A stretch of DNA of 35,750 nucleotides from Streptomyces altiplanensis (GTDB lineage Bacteria > Actinomycetota > Actinomycetes > Streptomycetales > Streptomycetaceae), in contig RHMC01000068.1 of assembly GCA_003719395.1 (NCBI GenBank), forward strand, positions 1-35,750. The letters are read 5' to 3'. The position numbers and the translations under genes are program-made. The notes under the pieces are model-generated. The model was not told where the DNA came from. It saw only the letters and a list, made by a program, of their open reading frames with translations, and did not search any database. Shown one piece after another: positions 1 through 8,307 of this stretch. Each line of letters opens with the position of its first letter. Position 1 is the first letter of the stretch.

Positions 1-43
1 GCCGGCCGGTCCGCGGGGCCGGCGCGGAAGGCGTCACCCCTTC

Positions 44-874
44 GTGGCGGTGCTGATCGCCTGCTCCGCCGTGGCGAGCGGGGCGAGGAACTCCGCAGCG
101 ATCAAGGAGTGGGCGGCCGACGTCCCGCAGGATGTTCCGGCCCGCCCCGGTGCCCGCACCGCAACCGCTCGGGCCGTACGGGTGGCGCCCAGCGGTGCGA
201 CGATCCGCCGGATCATCAAGGACACCTGTCCCGGCGGCCTGGCCGGTCTCCCGGGTCACGACCCGGCCGGCACCGGCACCGGCACCCTCGCCCTCGACGG
301 CAGGAGCGCCCGCGGCCCGCGCCACGACACCACCCGGCCGCCCACCCGCCGGCCGCGACGACCGGCACCGGCATGACCGTCACCCAGCTGAGGGTCCCGG
401 CCAGGACGAACGAAATCACGTGTCTCGCCGCCCTGCTGGACCCCTATGAACTGCGAGGAGACTCGTGCCGTGCAGGCCCCGACCGTCACCGGCCTCGGTG
501 TCGATTTCCCCCACGCCGCCCAGGTCGCCGGAGTCCGAAGCCACCGCGCCGATACCAAGACCGGCCGGCAGAGTCGCGAAACCGTGTACGTCATCACCGA
601 CCTGACCAGCCGCCGGGCAACCCCGGAACGCATCGCGAAAACCCTGAGAGCGCACCGGATGATCGAAAACCGGCTCCACTTCGTCAGAGACACGGCCTTC
701 CGCGAAGACGCCTCAAAGATCCGCACCGGACACAGCCCGGAGAACATGGCCACTCTGCGCAGCTTCGCCCTCGGCCGACTCCGCACCGCCGGCCACACCG
801 ACATCGCCGCAGGACTCCGCACCACCGCCCTCCGCCCCTACGAACGCCCCCTGACCCTCCTCGGACTCAACTGA
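44..874 (+). pseudogene. ISAs1-family transposase remnant
   Basis: Translated pieces in two frames give a recognisable ISAs1-type DDE transposase. The N-terminal part contains VAPSGATIRRIIKDTCPGGL and the catalytic-core segment LALDGRSARG. After a one-base shift near 327 the reading resumes as MTVTQLRVPARTNEITCLAA and DPYELRG. The C-terminal third (from about 460) reads on through ENRLHFVRDTAFREDASKIR to a normal end LTLLGLN. At the join near 455-465 the central segment that normally follows DPYELRG, with the second catalytic region, is absent. It is therefore broken by both a frameshift and an internal deletion and cannot encode an active enzyme. I saw no terminal inverted repeats, and the true start may lie before the window. 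It marks past mobile-element activity beside the regulator pair. Confidence 0.82.
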
Positions 875-1078
875 CCTGCAACGATCCGAGATCACGCGAC
901 GCTGCAATCGCCCTGGCGGTGACTCGGCCGAGAATCCGTCCACCAGGAGTTTCGCCACTTCGTACAGCCCGCTGCCGGCCATGACCCACCGCCGTCAGCT
1001 TGAGAAGGGCTCCATGCGCCGACGCCGGGCTGTGCAGCTGTGCATCGGAAACGGCCGGAAAGCCGGAAGGGGGAGTGC

Positions 1079-1864
1079 CTACGGCTGCCCCAGCCGGAAT
1101 CCGACTCCCCGGACCGTGATGATCCAGTCGTTGCAGCCGAGTTTGTTGCGGAGGCTGCTGACATGTGTGTCGATGGTCCGCCCCGGGCGCGACCAGGAAT
1201 CTTCCCACACCAGGGTCATCAACTGCCTGCGCGAGACCACGGTGCCCGGATGTGAGGCCAGGAGGTGGAGCAGACCGAATTCCTTGCGGGTCAATTCCAT
1301 CTGCCGGCCTTGTACGGCGACCTCCCGGGTGCCCGCGTCAATACGGAGCTGGCCGTGGGTGATCACGCTTTGAAGCGGCTGCTGCGGCCGGGCCCGGCGC
1401 ATCACCGCTTCGATACGGGCCATGAGTTCGCGGAAGCCGTAGGGCTTGACCAGGTAGTCGTCCGCTCCCGCCTGGAGCCCCAGCACCCTGTCGAGCTCGC
1501 TGTCGCGGGCCGTTACGGCGATGAGTGGCGTCGCCCCGGCGCTGCGGATGCTGCGGCAGACCTCCAGGCCGTCCAGGTCCGGCAGATCGAGGTCGAGGAG
1601 CAGCAGGTCGGCACTTCGGTAGGCTCGCAGGGCCTCGGCTCCGGTGCCGACGCTGCCGGCCGAGTGCCCGTGGCGGCGCAGCCCCTGGATGAGGGAGTCG
1701 GCGGAGGAGACGTCGCTCTCGACGACCAGGACTTTCAGGGCGTCGGTCCGTGCGGTTCCCGGCGGCGGGGGCCGCATGTCGGGCTGCCGCTGGACCGGGT
1801 GCCGGTCGGCGTAGGGGTCTCGCGGTATGTGCGGTTCCAGAAGGTCCGTGGTCTGCCGCTTCAT
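1079..1864 (-). CDS. Atypical OmpR-type response regulator, JadR1-like
   Basis: A 261-residue protein with an N-terminal extension of about 42 residues, a receiver domain (about 43-155) and a C-terminal winged-helix DNA-binding domain (about 165-258). The phosphoacceptor-equivalent Asp is D91 in LLLLDLDLPDLDG, with T118 and K140 as the usual switch residues. The Mg-binding acidic pair is degenerate: it reads Glu49-Ser50. JadR1 of the jadomycin cluster is an atypical regulator with, as I recall, the same substitution at the same numbers; it binds the antibiotic product instead of relying on phosphorylation. No sensor kinase is adjacent. The gene is divergent from a JadR2/ScbR-type repressor, as expected for this pair. 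The ATG at 1864 has a GGGGAG ribosome site six bases upstream. Likely a pathway-specific activator of antibiotic biosynthesis. The family call is firm; the JadR1-type function is inferred. Confidence 0.88.
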   Translation of the reverse strand: MKRQTTDLLEPHIPRDPYADRHPVQRQPDMRPPPPGTARTDALKVLVVESDVSSADSLIQGLRRHGHSAGSVGTGAEALRAYRSADLLLLDLDLPDLDGLEVCRSIRSAGATPLIAVTARDSELDRVLGLQAGADDYLVKPYGFRELMARIEAVMRRARPQQPLQSVITHGQLRIDAGTREVAVQGRQMELTRKEFGLLHLLASHPGTVVSRRQLMTLVWEDSWSRPGRTIDTHVSSLRNKLGCNDWIITVRGVGFRLGQP

Positions 1865-1923
1865 CTGGTGCTCCCCTGCACGCTTGAAGGATGGGAACTC
1901 ACGAGTGGACCGGTCTTTCCCAA

Positions 1924-1951
1924 TTTATAAACCGGGGAGCTGGTTTGTCAA
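1924..1951 (-). promoter_or_regulatory. Near-consensus sigma-HrdB promoter of the JadR1-like gene
   Basis: Read on the minus strand, a perfect -35 hexamer TTGACA (1946-1951) is followed after 16 bases by TATAAA (1924-1929). This is unusually close to consensus for Streptomyces. The predicted transcription start is near 1917, giving a leader of about 53 bases before the ATG at 1864. The spacer is almost entirely occupied by an ARE-type palindrome, so a bound repressor would exclude RNA polymerase. Confidence 0.7.
1926..1949. promoter_or_regulatory. Autoregulatory element ARE1 (TetR/ScbR-type operator)
   Basis: A 24 bp pseudo-palindrome of the form AAACCGG-N4-CTGGTTT, with AAACC at 1929-1933 and GGTTT at 1942-1946. 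This is the form bound by gamma-butyrolactone receptors and pseudo-receptors of the ScbR/JadR2 family. It sits between and overlaps the -35 and -10 boxes of the response-regulator promoter, so the neighbouring TetR protein is the obvious ligand. Confidence 0.75.
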
Positions 1952-2108
1952 AAACTTTCGATGTACGTCAGCTTTCTGATCACTGCAGTTTCGATTTAGC
2001 GCATAGCGGGATAAAGCTGCCGCAACTTCCTTGGGGGACAGGGCTGTTTCGGCCGCAGGGGGCACCGGTGATCCACCGGCGATAAAGGACTTGACTCTCT
2101 GGCTGGAA

Positions 2109-2132
2109 GGAAAACCGGCATACTGGTTTGAT
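2109..2132. promoter_or_regulatory. Autoregulatory element ARE2
   Basis: A second 24 bp pseudo-palindrome with the same geometry as ARE1, AAACCGG-N4-CTGGTTT (AAACC 2112-2116, GGTTT 2125-2129). It lies 108 bp before the GTG of the TetR gene and suggests autoregulation. A TTGACT at 2091-2096 is a possible -35, but I found no convincing -10 at the right spacing. A perfect palindrome ATACGCGTAT follows at 2131-2140. Confidence 0.7.
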
Positions 2133-2239
2133 ACGCGTATGGAGTCTTCCCGAACCCTTTCAGCGGTCCTGCGCACCTCGCCCCGCACCGCAGCGGAACG
2201 TCCCGTTGCCGCAGCCGAGTCGAGAGACGGGAGCCGCGG

Positions 2240-2914
2240 GTGACCAGACAGGAAAGGTCCGAGCGCACCCGGAACGCCCTGATTCGCTCTGCGGCCGACC
2301 TCTTCGACCGGCACGGTTACGTCCAGGCCTGCCTGAGCGAGATCAGCGCGGGAGCGGGAGTGAGCTCCGGCGCTCTGCACTTCCACTTCAGGAACAAGGC
2401 GGCACTGGCCGACGCGGTGGAGTGGAGCGCCTCCCGGTGCCTGCACCGAGCCGCGCAGCGGGTGCACCACGAGGAGGGTGACGCGCTCCAGGCGCTCACG
2501 GACATCTCGCACGTCTTCGCCGTACTGCTCCGCGAGGACGTGGTCGTCCGCGCCGGGGTCCGGCTCAACGGCGAAACGGACAGGGCCTCCGGCATGGATC
2601 TGCGCAAGGAATGGCAGCACTGCGTGCAGCGTCTGCTGACGCGGGCAGTGGACGAGGGAACCTTCCGGCCGGAGATGCCGCTGAGCTGCCTCGCCTCGAT
2701 CGTGGTGGCGGCCAGTACCGGCTTCGAAGTCCTCGGCAGAACCAACAAGGTGTGGCTGTCCCGTTCCTCGGTCACCACGTTCTGGCAGTTCATGCTGCCG
2801 AGGATGGCCGCCGGACACGCCCTGCCCGCCGTGAACCCCGCGGGCAGGGACGACGCTGTCCACTTCTCGCTCATGGCCCCGGCGTGCGGAGCGGGCTCAC
2901 CCTCCTCCCTCTGA
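2240..2914 (+). CDS. TetR regulator, gamma-butyrolactone (pseudo-)receptor, JadR2/ScbR type
   Basis: A 224-residue TetR-family protein. The N-terminal helix-turn-helix runs through ISAGAGVSSGALHFHFRNKAALA (about residues 34-57 in two overlapping parts: ISAGAGVSSGALHF, then HFRNKAALA), a pattern I associate with ScbR-like autoregulator receptors and their pseudo-receptor relatives. The remainder is an alpha-helical ligand-binding domain of normal length. The GTG start at 2240 follows a GGGAG-like site. Members repress a cognate activator and themselves by binding ARE palindromes; true receptors are released by butyrolactones, pseudo-receptors by antibiotics or intermediates. Pairing with a JadR1-like gene points to the pseudo-receptor class. 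No butyrolactone synthase (AfsA type) is present, which fits. Codon use is normal for the genus and the frame is intact. Confidence 0.87.
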   Translation: MTRQERSERTRNALIRSAADLFDRHGYVQACLSEISAGAGVSSGALHFHFRNKAALADAVEWSASRCLHRAAQRVHHEEGDALQALTDISHVFAVLLREDVVVRAGVRLNGETDRASGMDLRKEWQHCVQRLLTRAVDEGTFRPEMPLSCLASIVVAASTGFEVLGRTNKVWLSRSSVTTFWQFMLPRMAAGHALPAVNPAGRDDAVHFSLMAPACGAGSPSSL

Positions 2915-3510
2915 GCAGGCGCCGTCGGACCGGCCCGCTCCACCGGGCGCCGTCGTCCGTCCGCTCCATGACGAGTACCCACTCGAGACCCTGCGAGGAG
3001 CCGTGGGGTTCTCGCACCTGACCGGGACGTGGCGATTCCACCTGGCGTGCCCGGAAGACGCACAGCTCCACGCCCGCAGTCCGCGAGGGAACGTGCGCCG
3101 GCCGCGGTCCGCACGTCACCGGCCTCGACGCCGCCGGCGGGGCGCCGGTGCCCGATCCGGCGCCGTACTTTCAGGAGACGGCATCCCGAGGCCCCATGAG
3201 CCGGCCGGCCCGGCCCGGCGAGACGCCCGCCCGGGAACCGCTGCGCGCGGCAGGGGTCCGGGGGCGAAGAGTGCCACGTTCCCCGCCGCCTCCACCGGTG
3301 TCCACGGGCGGCCGGCGGACGACGGAGCGCGCACCGCCGTCCGTACGGTCCGGGAGGCGGCCGGCGGGCCGGTCGCGCAGGCGGCGCGCGGTGCGGGTCC
3401 GTCCTCTTCGGCGAGAGGACGGACGCGGCGTTCGGGACGGCCCTGGCAGCCGCACCCTGATGTCGGATTCCCGCCAGCCGCCGACGTGCGGTGTGCCCGA
3501 TGCTTGAGCC
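2915..3510. other. Intergenic stretch with no supported gene
   Basis: About 600 bp between the TetR gene and the Ada/AlkA gene. Several open frames exist on both strands, but all are rich in Arg, Pro and Ala in the way that out-of-frame GC-rich DNA is, without recognisable domains, and none has a good start with a ribosome site. It may hold the promoter of the repair genes or decayed DNA. Confidence 0.5.
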
Positions 3511-4971
3511 ATGCACACCGACACCGAGCGTTGCGTACGCGCCGTGCGGTCCAAGGACTCGCGCTTCGACGGCTGGTTCTTCACCGCGGTCCTGACCACC
3601 CGGATCTACTGCCGCCCCAGCTGTCCGGTCGTGCCGCCCAAGGTCGAGAACATGACCTTCTACCCGAGCGCGGCCGCCTGTCAGCAGGCCGGGTTCCGGG
3701 CCTGCAAGCGCTGCCGGCCGGACACCACCCCCGGCTCCCCGCAGTGGAACGCCCGCGCCGATGCCGTCGCCCGCGCGATGCGCTGATCGGCGACGGCGTC
3801 GTCGACCGCGAGGGCGTGCCGGGGCTCGCCGCCCGGCTCGGCTACAGCACCCGCCAGATCGAGCGGCAGCTGCTGGCCGAGCTGGCGCCGGGCCGCTCGC
3901 CCTCGCCCGGGCCCAGCGCGCCCAGACGCCCGCCTGCTCATCGAGACGACCCCGCTGCCCATGGCGGACGTCGCCTTCGCCGCCGGGTTCTCGTCGGTAC
4001 GTACGTTCAACGACACCGTCCGCGAGGTCTTCGCGCTCTCACCCGGCGAGCTGCGCAGCCGCGGCCACAAGCAGCCGCAGACCCCCGGTGTGATCTCCCT
4101 GCGCCTGCCGTTCCGTGCCCCGCTCAACCCCACCAACCTCTTCGGCCACCTCGCCGCGACCGCCGTGCCCGGCGTCGAGGAATGGCGCGACGGCGCCTAC
4201 CGGCGCACGCTCGCCCTCCCGTACGGGCACGGCATCGTGGCCCTCACCCCGCACCCCGACCACATCGGCTGTCTGCTCTCGCTCACCGACCTGCGTGACC
4301 TGACCATCGCCATCAGCCGCTGCCGCCGCCTGCTCGACCTCGACGCCGACCCGGTCGCCATCGACGACCAGCTGCGCACCGACCCCCTGCTCGCCCCGCT
4401 CGTCGACAAGGCCCCGGGGCGCCGGGTACCGCGTACGACCGACGAGGCGGAGTTCGCGGTACGCGCGGTGCTCGGCCAGCAGGTCTCGACGGCCGCCGCC
4501 CGCACCCACGCGGCCCGCCTGGTCACCGCGCACGGCACCCCGGTCGACGATCCGGCCGGCGGACTCACCCGCCTCTTCCCGGACCCGGCCGCGCTCGCCG
4601 GTCTCGACCCCGGGTCGCTGGCCCTGCCGCGCAGCCGCCGCACCACCCTGACGACGCTGGTCTCCTCGCTCGCCGACGGCACGCTGAAGCTCGGCATCGA
4701 CAGCGACTGGGAGCAGGCCCGCGCCCAGCTCAAGGCGCTGCCCGGCTTCGGGCCCTGGACGGTCGAGGTGATCGCGATGCGCGCGCTCGGAGACCCCGAC
4801 GCGTTCCTGCCCACCGACCTCGGGATCCGGCGGGCCGCTCAGGAGCTGGGCCTGCCGTCCACACCGGCGGCGTTCACGGCGCGGGCGGCCGCCTGGCGGC
4901 CGTGGCGGGCGTACGCCGTCCAGTACCTGTGGGCCACCGACGGCCATCCCATCAACAACCTCCCGGTATGA
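3511..4971 (+). CDS. Ada-type methyl acceptor / AraC / AlkA DNA glycosylase fusion (frame-disrupted)
   Basis: Adaptive-response protein of about 487 residues once three single-base losses (near 3783, 3884 and 3927) are corrected. Domain order: an Ada-type zinc methyl-acceptor domain with IYCRPSC and FRACKRC cysteines (about residues 1-75); an AraC-type HTH (LGYSTRQIERQL, then MADVAFAAGFSSVRTFND); an AlkA N-terminal domain; and an HhH-GPD glycosylase domain with LPGFGPWTVEVIAMRALGD and the catalytic-region Asp in LPTDLGIRRA. It would sense methylphosphotriesters in DNA, activate the regulon and excise alkylated bases such as 3-methyladenine. The ogt gene begins 12 bases downstream, so the two form one repair operon. 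All three breaks are lost single bases in runs of G or C and look like sequencing errors. Confidence 0.88.
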
Positions 4972-4982
4972 GGAGCACGGCC

Positions 4983-5479
4983 ATGAAGCAGCACCGCGTT
5001 GTCGACAGCCCGTACGGCCCACTGACGCTGGTCGCCACCGGCGGCAGGCTGTCGGGGCTCTACATGACCGGACAGCGCCACCGGCCGCCGGAGGAGTCCT
5101 TCGGCGACCGGAGCCAGGGGGTCCTCGGGGAAACCGTCCGTCAGCTCGACGCCTACTTCGCGGGCGAGCTGAAGGAGTTCGATCTGGAGCTGACCCTGGA
5201 CGGCACGCCGTTCCAGCGCGGCGTCTGGGCCCAGCTCCAGCAGATCCCGTACGGCGAGACCTGGACGTACGGCGAACTGGCCGAGCGCCTCGGCAACCCG
5301 GCCGCCTCCCGCGCGGTCGGCCTCGCCAACGGCAGGAACCCGGTCGGCATCGTCGTCCCGTGCCACCGCGTCGTCGTGCCTCGGGCAGTCTCACCGGCTA
5401 CGGCGGCGGCCTGGACCGCAAGCGCAGGCTGCTGGCGTTCGAGGCGGGCGGGACGGGAGCCGAGGACCAGTTGTTCTAG
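4983..5479 (+). CDS. ogt: Methylated-DNA--protein-cysteine methyltransferase (frame-disrupted)
   Basis: Suicide DNA repair enzyme that transfers O6-alkyl groups from guanine to its own cysteine. The active-site motif VPCHRVV is present near residue 125, preceded by the helix-turn-helix region TYGELAERLGNPAASRAVG. One base is missing near 5373; restoring it gives the normal continuation ASGSLTGYGGGLDRKRRLL and a stop at 5477-5479, for 165 residues, the usual family length. It directly follows the Ada/AlkA gene and is probably cotranscribed. Its TAG overlaps the TAG of the convergent secreted-protein gene within a CTAG palindrome. Confidence 0.9.
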
Positions 5480-6708
5480 GACTCGCCCCGCCCTGCGGCC
5501 CGGTCCTGCCCCGCGGTCCGGCCGGCGATCGGCGTGAAGGGGGTCGGGGGCCGGCCCGTCCACCGGTGCAGGACCGCCCGGGCCGTCTGCTTCGTCACGC
5601 CGTCCTCCACCACCGTGCCCGCCTCGGTGAGGTAGAAGCGGCCGTCGCCGAGCGAGACCAGGCCGTACTGGCCACTGGACTCCCAGCCGTAGACGCCGGA
5701 GGACTCGTGGTGCAGCCCCCGGCGGAGCAGCGGCAGGTGCCAGCCGTTCGTGGGCTCCGGCTGGCCGGTGACCCTTCCGTAGGACGGCCGCTTCGAACCG
5801 TCGGCGACGAAGAGCGAGTAGTTCGGGAACTGCGGCTTCGCGCCCTTGTAGACGGCCATCAGCCAGTTGCCCGTGTGCGCGTCGTACTCCAGGTTCTGCA
5901 CGCCGTACCGGGTGTTGCCGGTGCGCACGAAGTACTTGCCGTCGACGCGCGGGGGGCCACTGGTGTGCGGGGCGCTCTCGGGCAGCGGGCGCTCGTACGT
6001 GCGCCACTTGCTCACGTCGTACTGGAGCAGGACCTGGTGGTCGTTGTCCTGCCGCTTGACGTTCGAGTAGATGCCGTACGCGACGGTCAGGACGTGCTTG
6101 CCGGACTTGGCCCGGCCGCCCCGGTCCAGTTCGGGCCCGAAGGCCACTCCGTCGATCCCGCTGCAGCCGTACCGGTGGTCGGGGGTGTTCGCGGTGTCGC
6201 CGTCGAACTTCCCGTCGCCGTCCATGTCGGCCGTGTAGTCGTCCACGACCTCCTGGAGGTGGACCGTCGACACGACGTCACTGGTGTGCGCGTCCATGCC
6301 CATGCGGTTGATCCGGTCCACGTCGAGGACCGCGATGTAGAAGGCCTTCGCCGCCTTGTACTCCAGCGAGCCGTAGACCCGGCCGTCCCTCTCGTTGAAG
6401 TCCAGGTCGCCGAGGTGCCCGGTGAACCCGGACACGGAGCCCACCGGATCGCCGCGCAGATCGGTCTTGACGAGGAGGTTGGTGAAGGAGAAGTACATGA
6501 ATCCCTTGCGGCGGTCCACCGCCACGCCCTGCACGTGTCCGGCCTTCCAGGCGCCGCCCCTTATCTCGGCGGGCAGGTGCCTCGCCTTGGCCGGCCGGTC
6601 CGTCGCCGCGGACGCGGAGGGCTCCGCCGCGCCGGCCGTGAGGGTGCCCTGGGCCACGAGGGCCCCGGCGGCGAGGGCAGTCAGGACTCCGCCAACGAAT
6701 GGACGCAT
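5476..6708 (-). CDS. Secreted protein of unknown function with a calcium-loop motif
   Basis: A 410-residue exported protein. The start at 6708 has GGAGAG about six bases upstream and opens a classical Sec signal peptide (MRPFVGGVLTALAAGALVAQ) with likely cleavage after AGA near residue 28. The mature protein has repeated beta-strand segments with G-V-A-V-D and F-Y-L-T-E type blocks, suggesting a propeller or similar beta fold. An EF-hand-like loop DMDGDGKFDGD lies at residues 161-171. There are no membrane segments beyond the signal. I do not recognise the family; a phytase-like or esterase-like beta-propeller would be consistent but is not shown. The gene is convergent with ogt and separated from the upstream gene by about 200 bp. 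Confidence 0.82.
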   Translation of the reverse strand: MRPFVGGVLTALAAGALVAQGTLTAGAAEPSASAATDRPAKARHLPAEIRGGAWKAGHVQGVAVDRRKGFMYFSFTNLLVKTDLRGDPVGSVSGFTGHLGDLDFNERDGRVYGSLEYKAAKAFYIAVLDVDRINRMGMDAHTSDVVSTVHLQEVVDDYTADMDGDGKFDGDTANTPDHRYGCSGIDGVAFGPELDRGGRAKSGKHVLTVAYGIYSNVKRQDNDHQVLLQYDVSKWRTYERPLPESAPHTSGPPRVDGKYFVRTGNTRYGVQNLEYDAHTGNWLMAVYKGAKPQFPNYSLFVADGSKRPSYGRVTGQPEPTNGWHLPLLRRGLHHESSGVYGWESSGQYGLVSLGDGRFYLTEAGTVVEDGVTKQTARAVLHRWTGRPPTPFTPIAGRTAGQDRAAGRGES

Positions 6709-6909
6709 GAGGCTCTCCGGGTCTCGTCGAGGACTGAAGCGGGCTGGAGCGGGCTGGTGCGGAAGAAGGAGTGGAGGAGTGGAGGAGCGGGCAATGCCGG
6801 GCACGCTAGGCCGCGTTGTGGACCACTCGGTGCACTCCGGTGCAACACCGGGTGAAGGCGCCGAGGCAACAGACCGTAGAGGGCACCGGCGTTGGCGGAC
6901 AGGCCCGAT

Positions 6910-7971
6910 TCAGCCGAGCGCCAGTCGGGCCGTACGGTCCGCCAGTTCGCTGATCCGCACCCCGTCGAAGCCGAACACCGCACTGCGCACCGTGTCCTCC
7001 AGCGGCCGGGTCCACTGCGGCCCGATCCCGGCCGCCCCGCACAGCACCCCGGCCACCGAGCCCGCCGTCGCGCCGTTGGAGTCGGTGTCCAGGCCGCCGC
7101 GCACGGTGAGCGTGACGGTCCGGGTGAAGTCGCCGTCGCCGTACAGCAGTCCGGCCGTGATGACGGCGGCGTTCGGGACGGCGTGGATCCAGCCGAGGCA
7201 GCCGGTCTCCTCCTCCATCTCGGCGAGCGTGTCCTCCCAGGCCACTCCGGCCGCGTGCAGGGCGGCGGTGTGACGGACCGTACGGGCGAGACGGCTGCTC
7301 GCGGGCACGCGCTCCAGCGCCAGCCTCCAGCGCGGCGCGCGGCCCCGGCGCGGTGAACGCGGCGGCGATCAGCGCCGCCGCCCACATCGCGCCGTACACG
7401 CCGTTGCCGGTGTGCGAGAGCACGGCGTCGCGGCGGGCGAGCGCGGCCGCCCGGTTCGGGTCGCCGGGGTTGGTCCAGCCGAAGATGTCGGCGCGGATGA
7501 GGGCGCCGATCCACTCCTGGTACGGATTCTCGTAGGTGGCCGTCAGCGGCGGCCTGAGGCCGTTCGCGAGATTGCGGTACGCCGCCCGCTCGGCGGTGAA
7601 GGTCTGCAGATACGGCAGCCGCAGCAGCCACAGCTCACCGACCTCCTCGGTGGTGAACGCGAAACCGTGGGTCTCCAGGAGGTGCAGCCCGAGGATCGCG
7701 TAGTCGACGTCGTCGTCGCCGGGCTGCCGCTGATCCTGCCGCGTACGCAGTGCGGCCATTCCGGGCGCAGTTCGAAACCGCCGCGGCCGGCGGGGGTTCG
7801 GGCGAGGTAGTCGGTGAGGGGGAGCGCGCCGGTGAGCCGCAGGTAGCGGTCGATGCGTGCTCGCGTCCAGTAGTCGCCGCGCTCCACGGGCTTGCCGAGC
7901 ATGTTGCCGGCGATTCGGCCCAGCCAGCCGCCGAGAATCCGGTCGGCGGTGTGCGTGCGGTGTGGCGTCAT
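6910..7971 (-). CDS. ADP-ribosylglycohydrolase family protein (frame-disrupted)
   Basis: Mg-dependent hydrolase of the DraG/ADP-ribosylglycohydrolase superfamily, about 353 residues after correcting two indels (near 7720 and near 7330). Family features: the N-terminal DRILGGWLGRIAGNMLGKPV, the acidic run GDDDVDYAILGLHLLE, the mid-domain GNGVYGAMWAAALIAAAF, and the C-terminal metal-binding GGLDTDSNGATAGSVAG. Such enzymes remove ADP-ribose from modified proteins or cleave related N-glycosidic bonds; the substrate cannot be read here. The 336 bp upstream gap to the glycerate kinase gene is divergent and shared. An AT-richer patch near 8005-8035 with repeated GGTATTT probably contains its promoter. 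Confidence 0.85.
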
Positions 7972-8228
7972 GCGTCGGCTCTACCCACTTCCCGTGGTCG
8001 AACATGGGGTATTTATGGGTATTTCACCGGTATGCGAGAAGGGCGGAACGCGGAGCGAAGCGCCGTGCGCGCACGCGGGCGGCCTCCTGGCGGCGCCCCT
8101 GACGGCCGGAGTCGCCGCCGTCCGGGTGAAGACCGTTCGACCGTTTCGCTGCGCATGACGCACCACTATGAGCGCCAAAAGATGACAAATCAGGTTGACG
8201 CGCCGTACGGGAGGCCGGGCCGTGACGG

Positions 8229-8242
8229 GTGCCCATGGGCAC
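8229..8242. promoter_or_regulatory. Perfect 14 bp palindrome upstream of the glycerate kinase gene
   Basis: GTGCCCATGGGCAC is a perfect palindrome ending 65 bp before the GTG of the glycerate kinase gene. A TAGGGT about 17 bp further on (8260-8265) resembles a -10 box. It could be an operator, or part of a leader hairpin if transcription starts earlier. Confidence 0.4.
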
Positions 8243-8307
8243 GGGACCCTTCCTGCGGATAGGGTCGGGGCGGCGCGACTGCCTGTTCGAAAGCAAGGGA
8301 TAGCAAG

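Noticed and set aside
3003..4298. A long plus-strand open frame (431 codons) upstream of and through the Ada/AlkA gene
   Set aside because: Its first 800 bases are Arg/Pro-rich without domains. Only a short middle part matches the Ada/AlkA protein, because of a frameshift.
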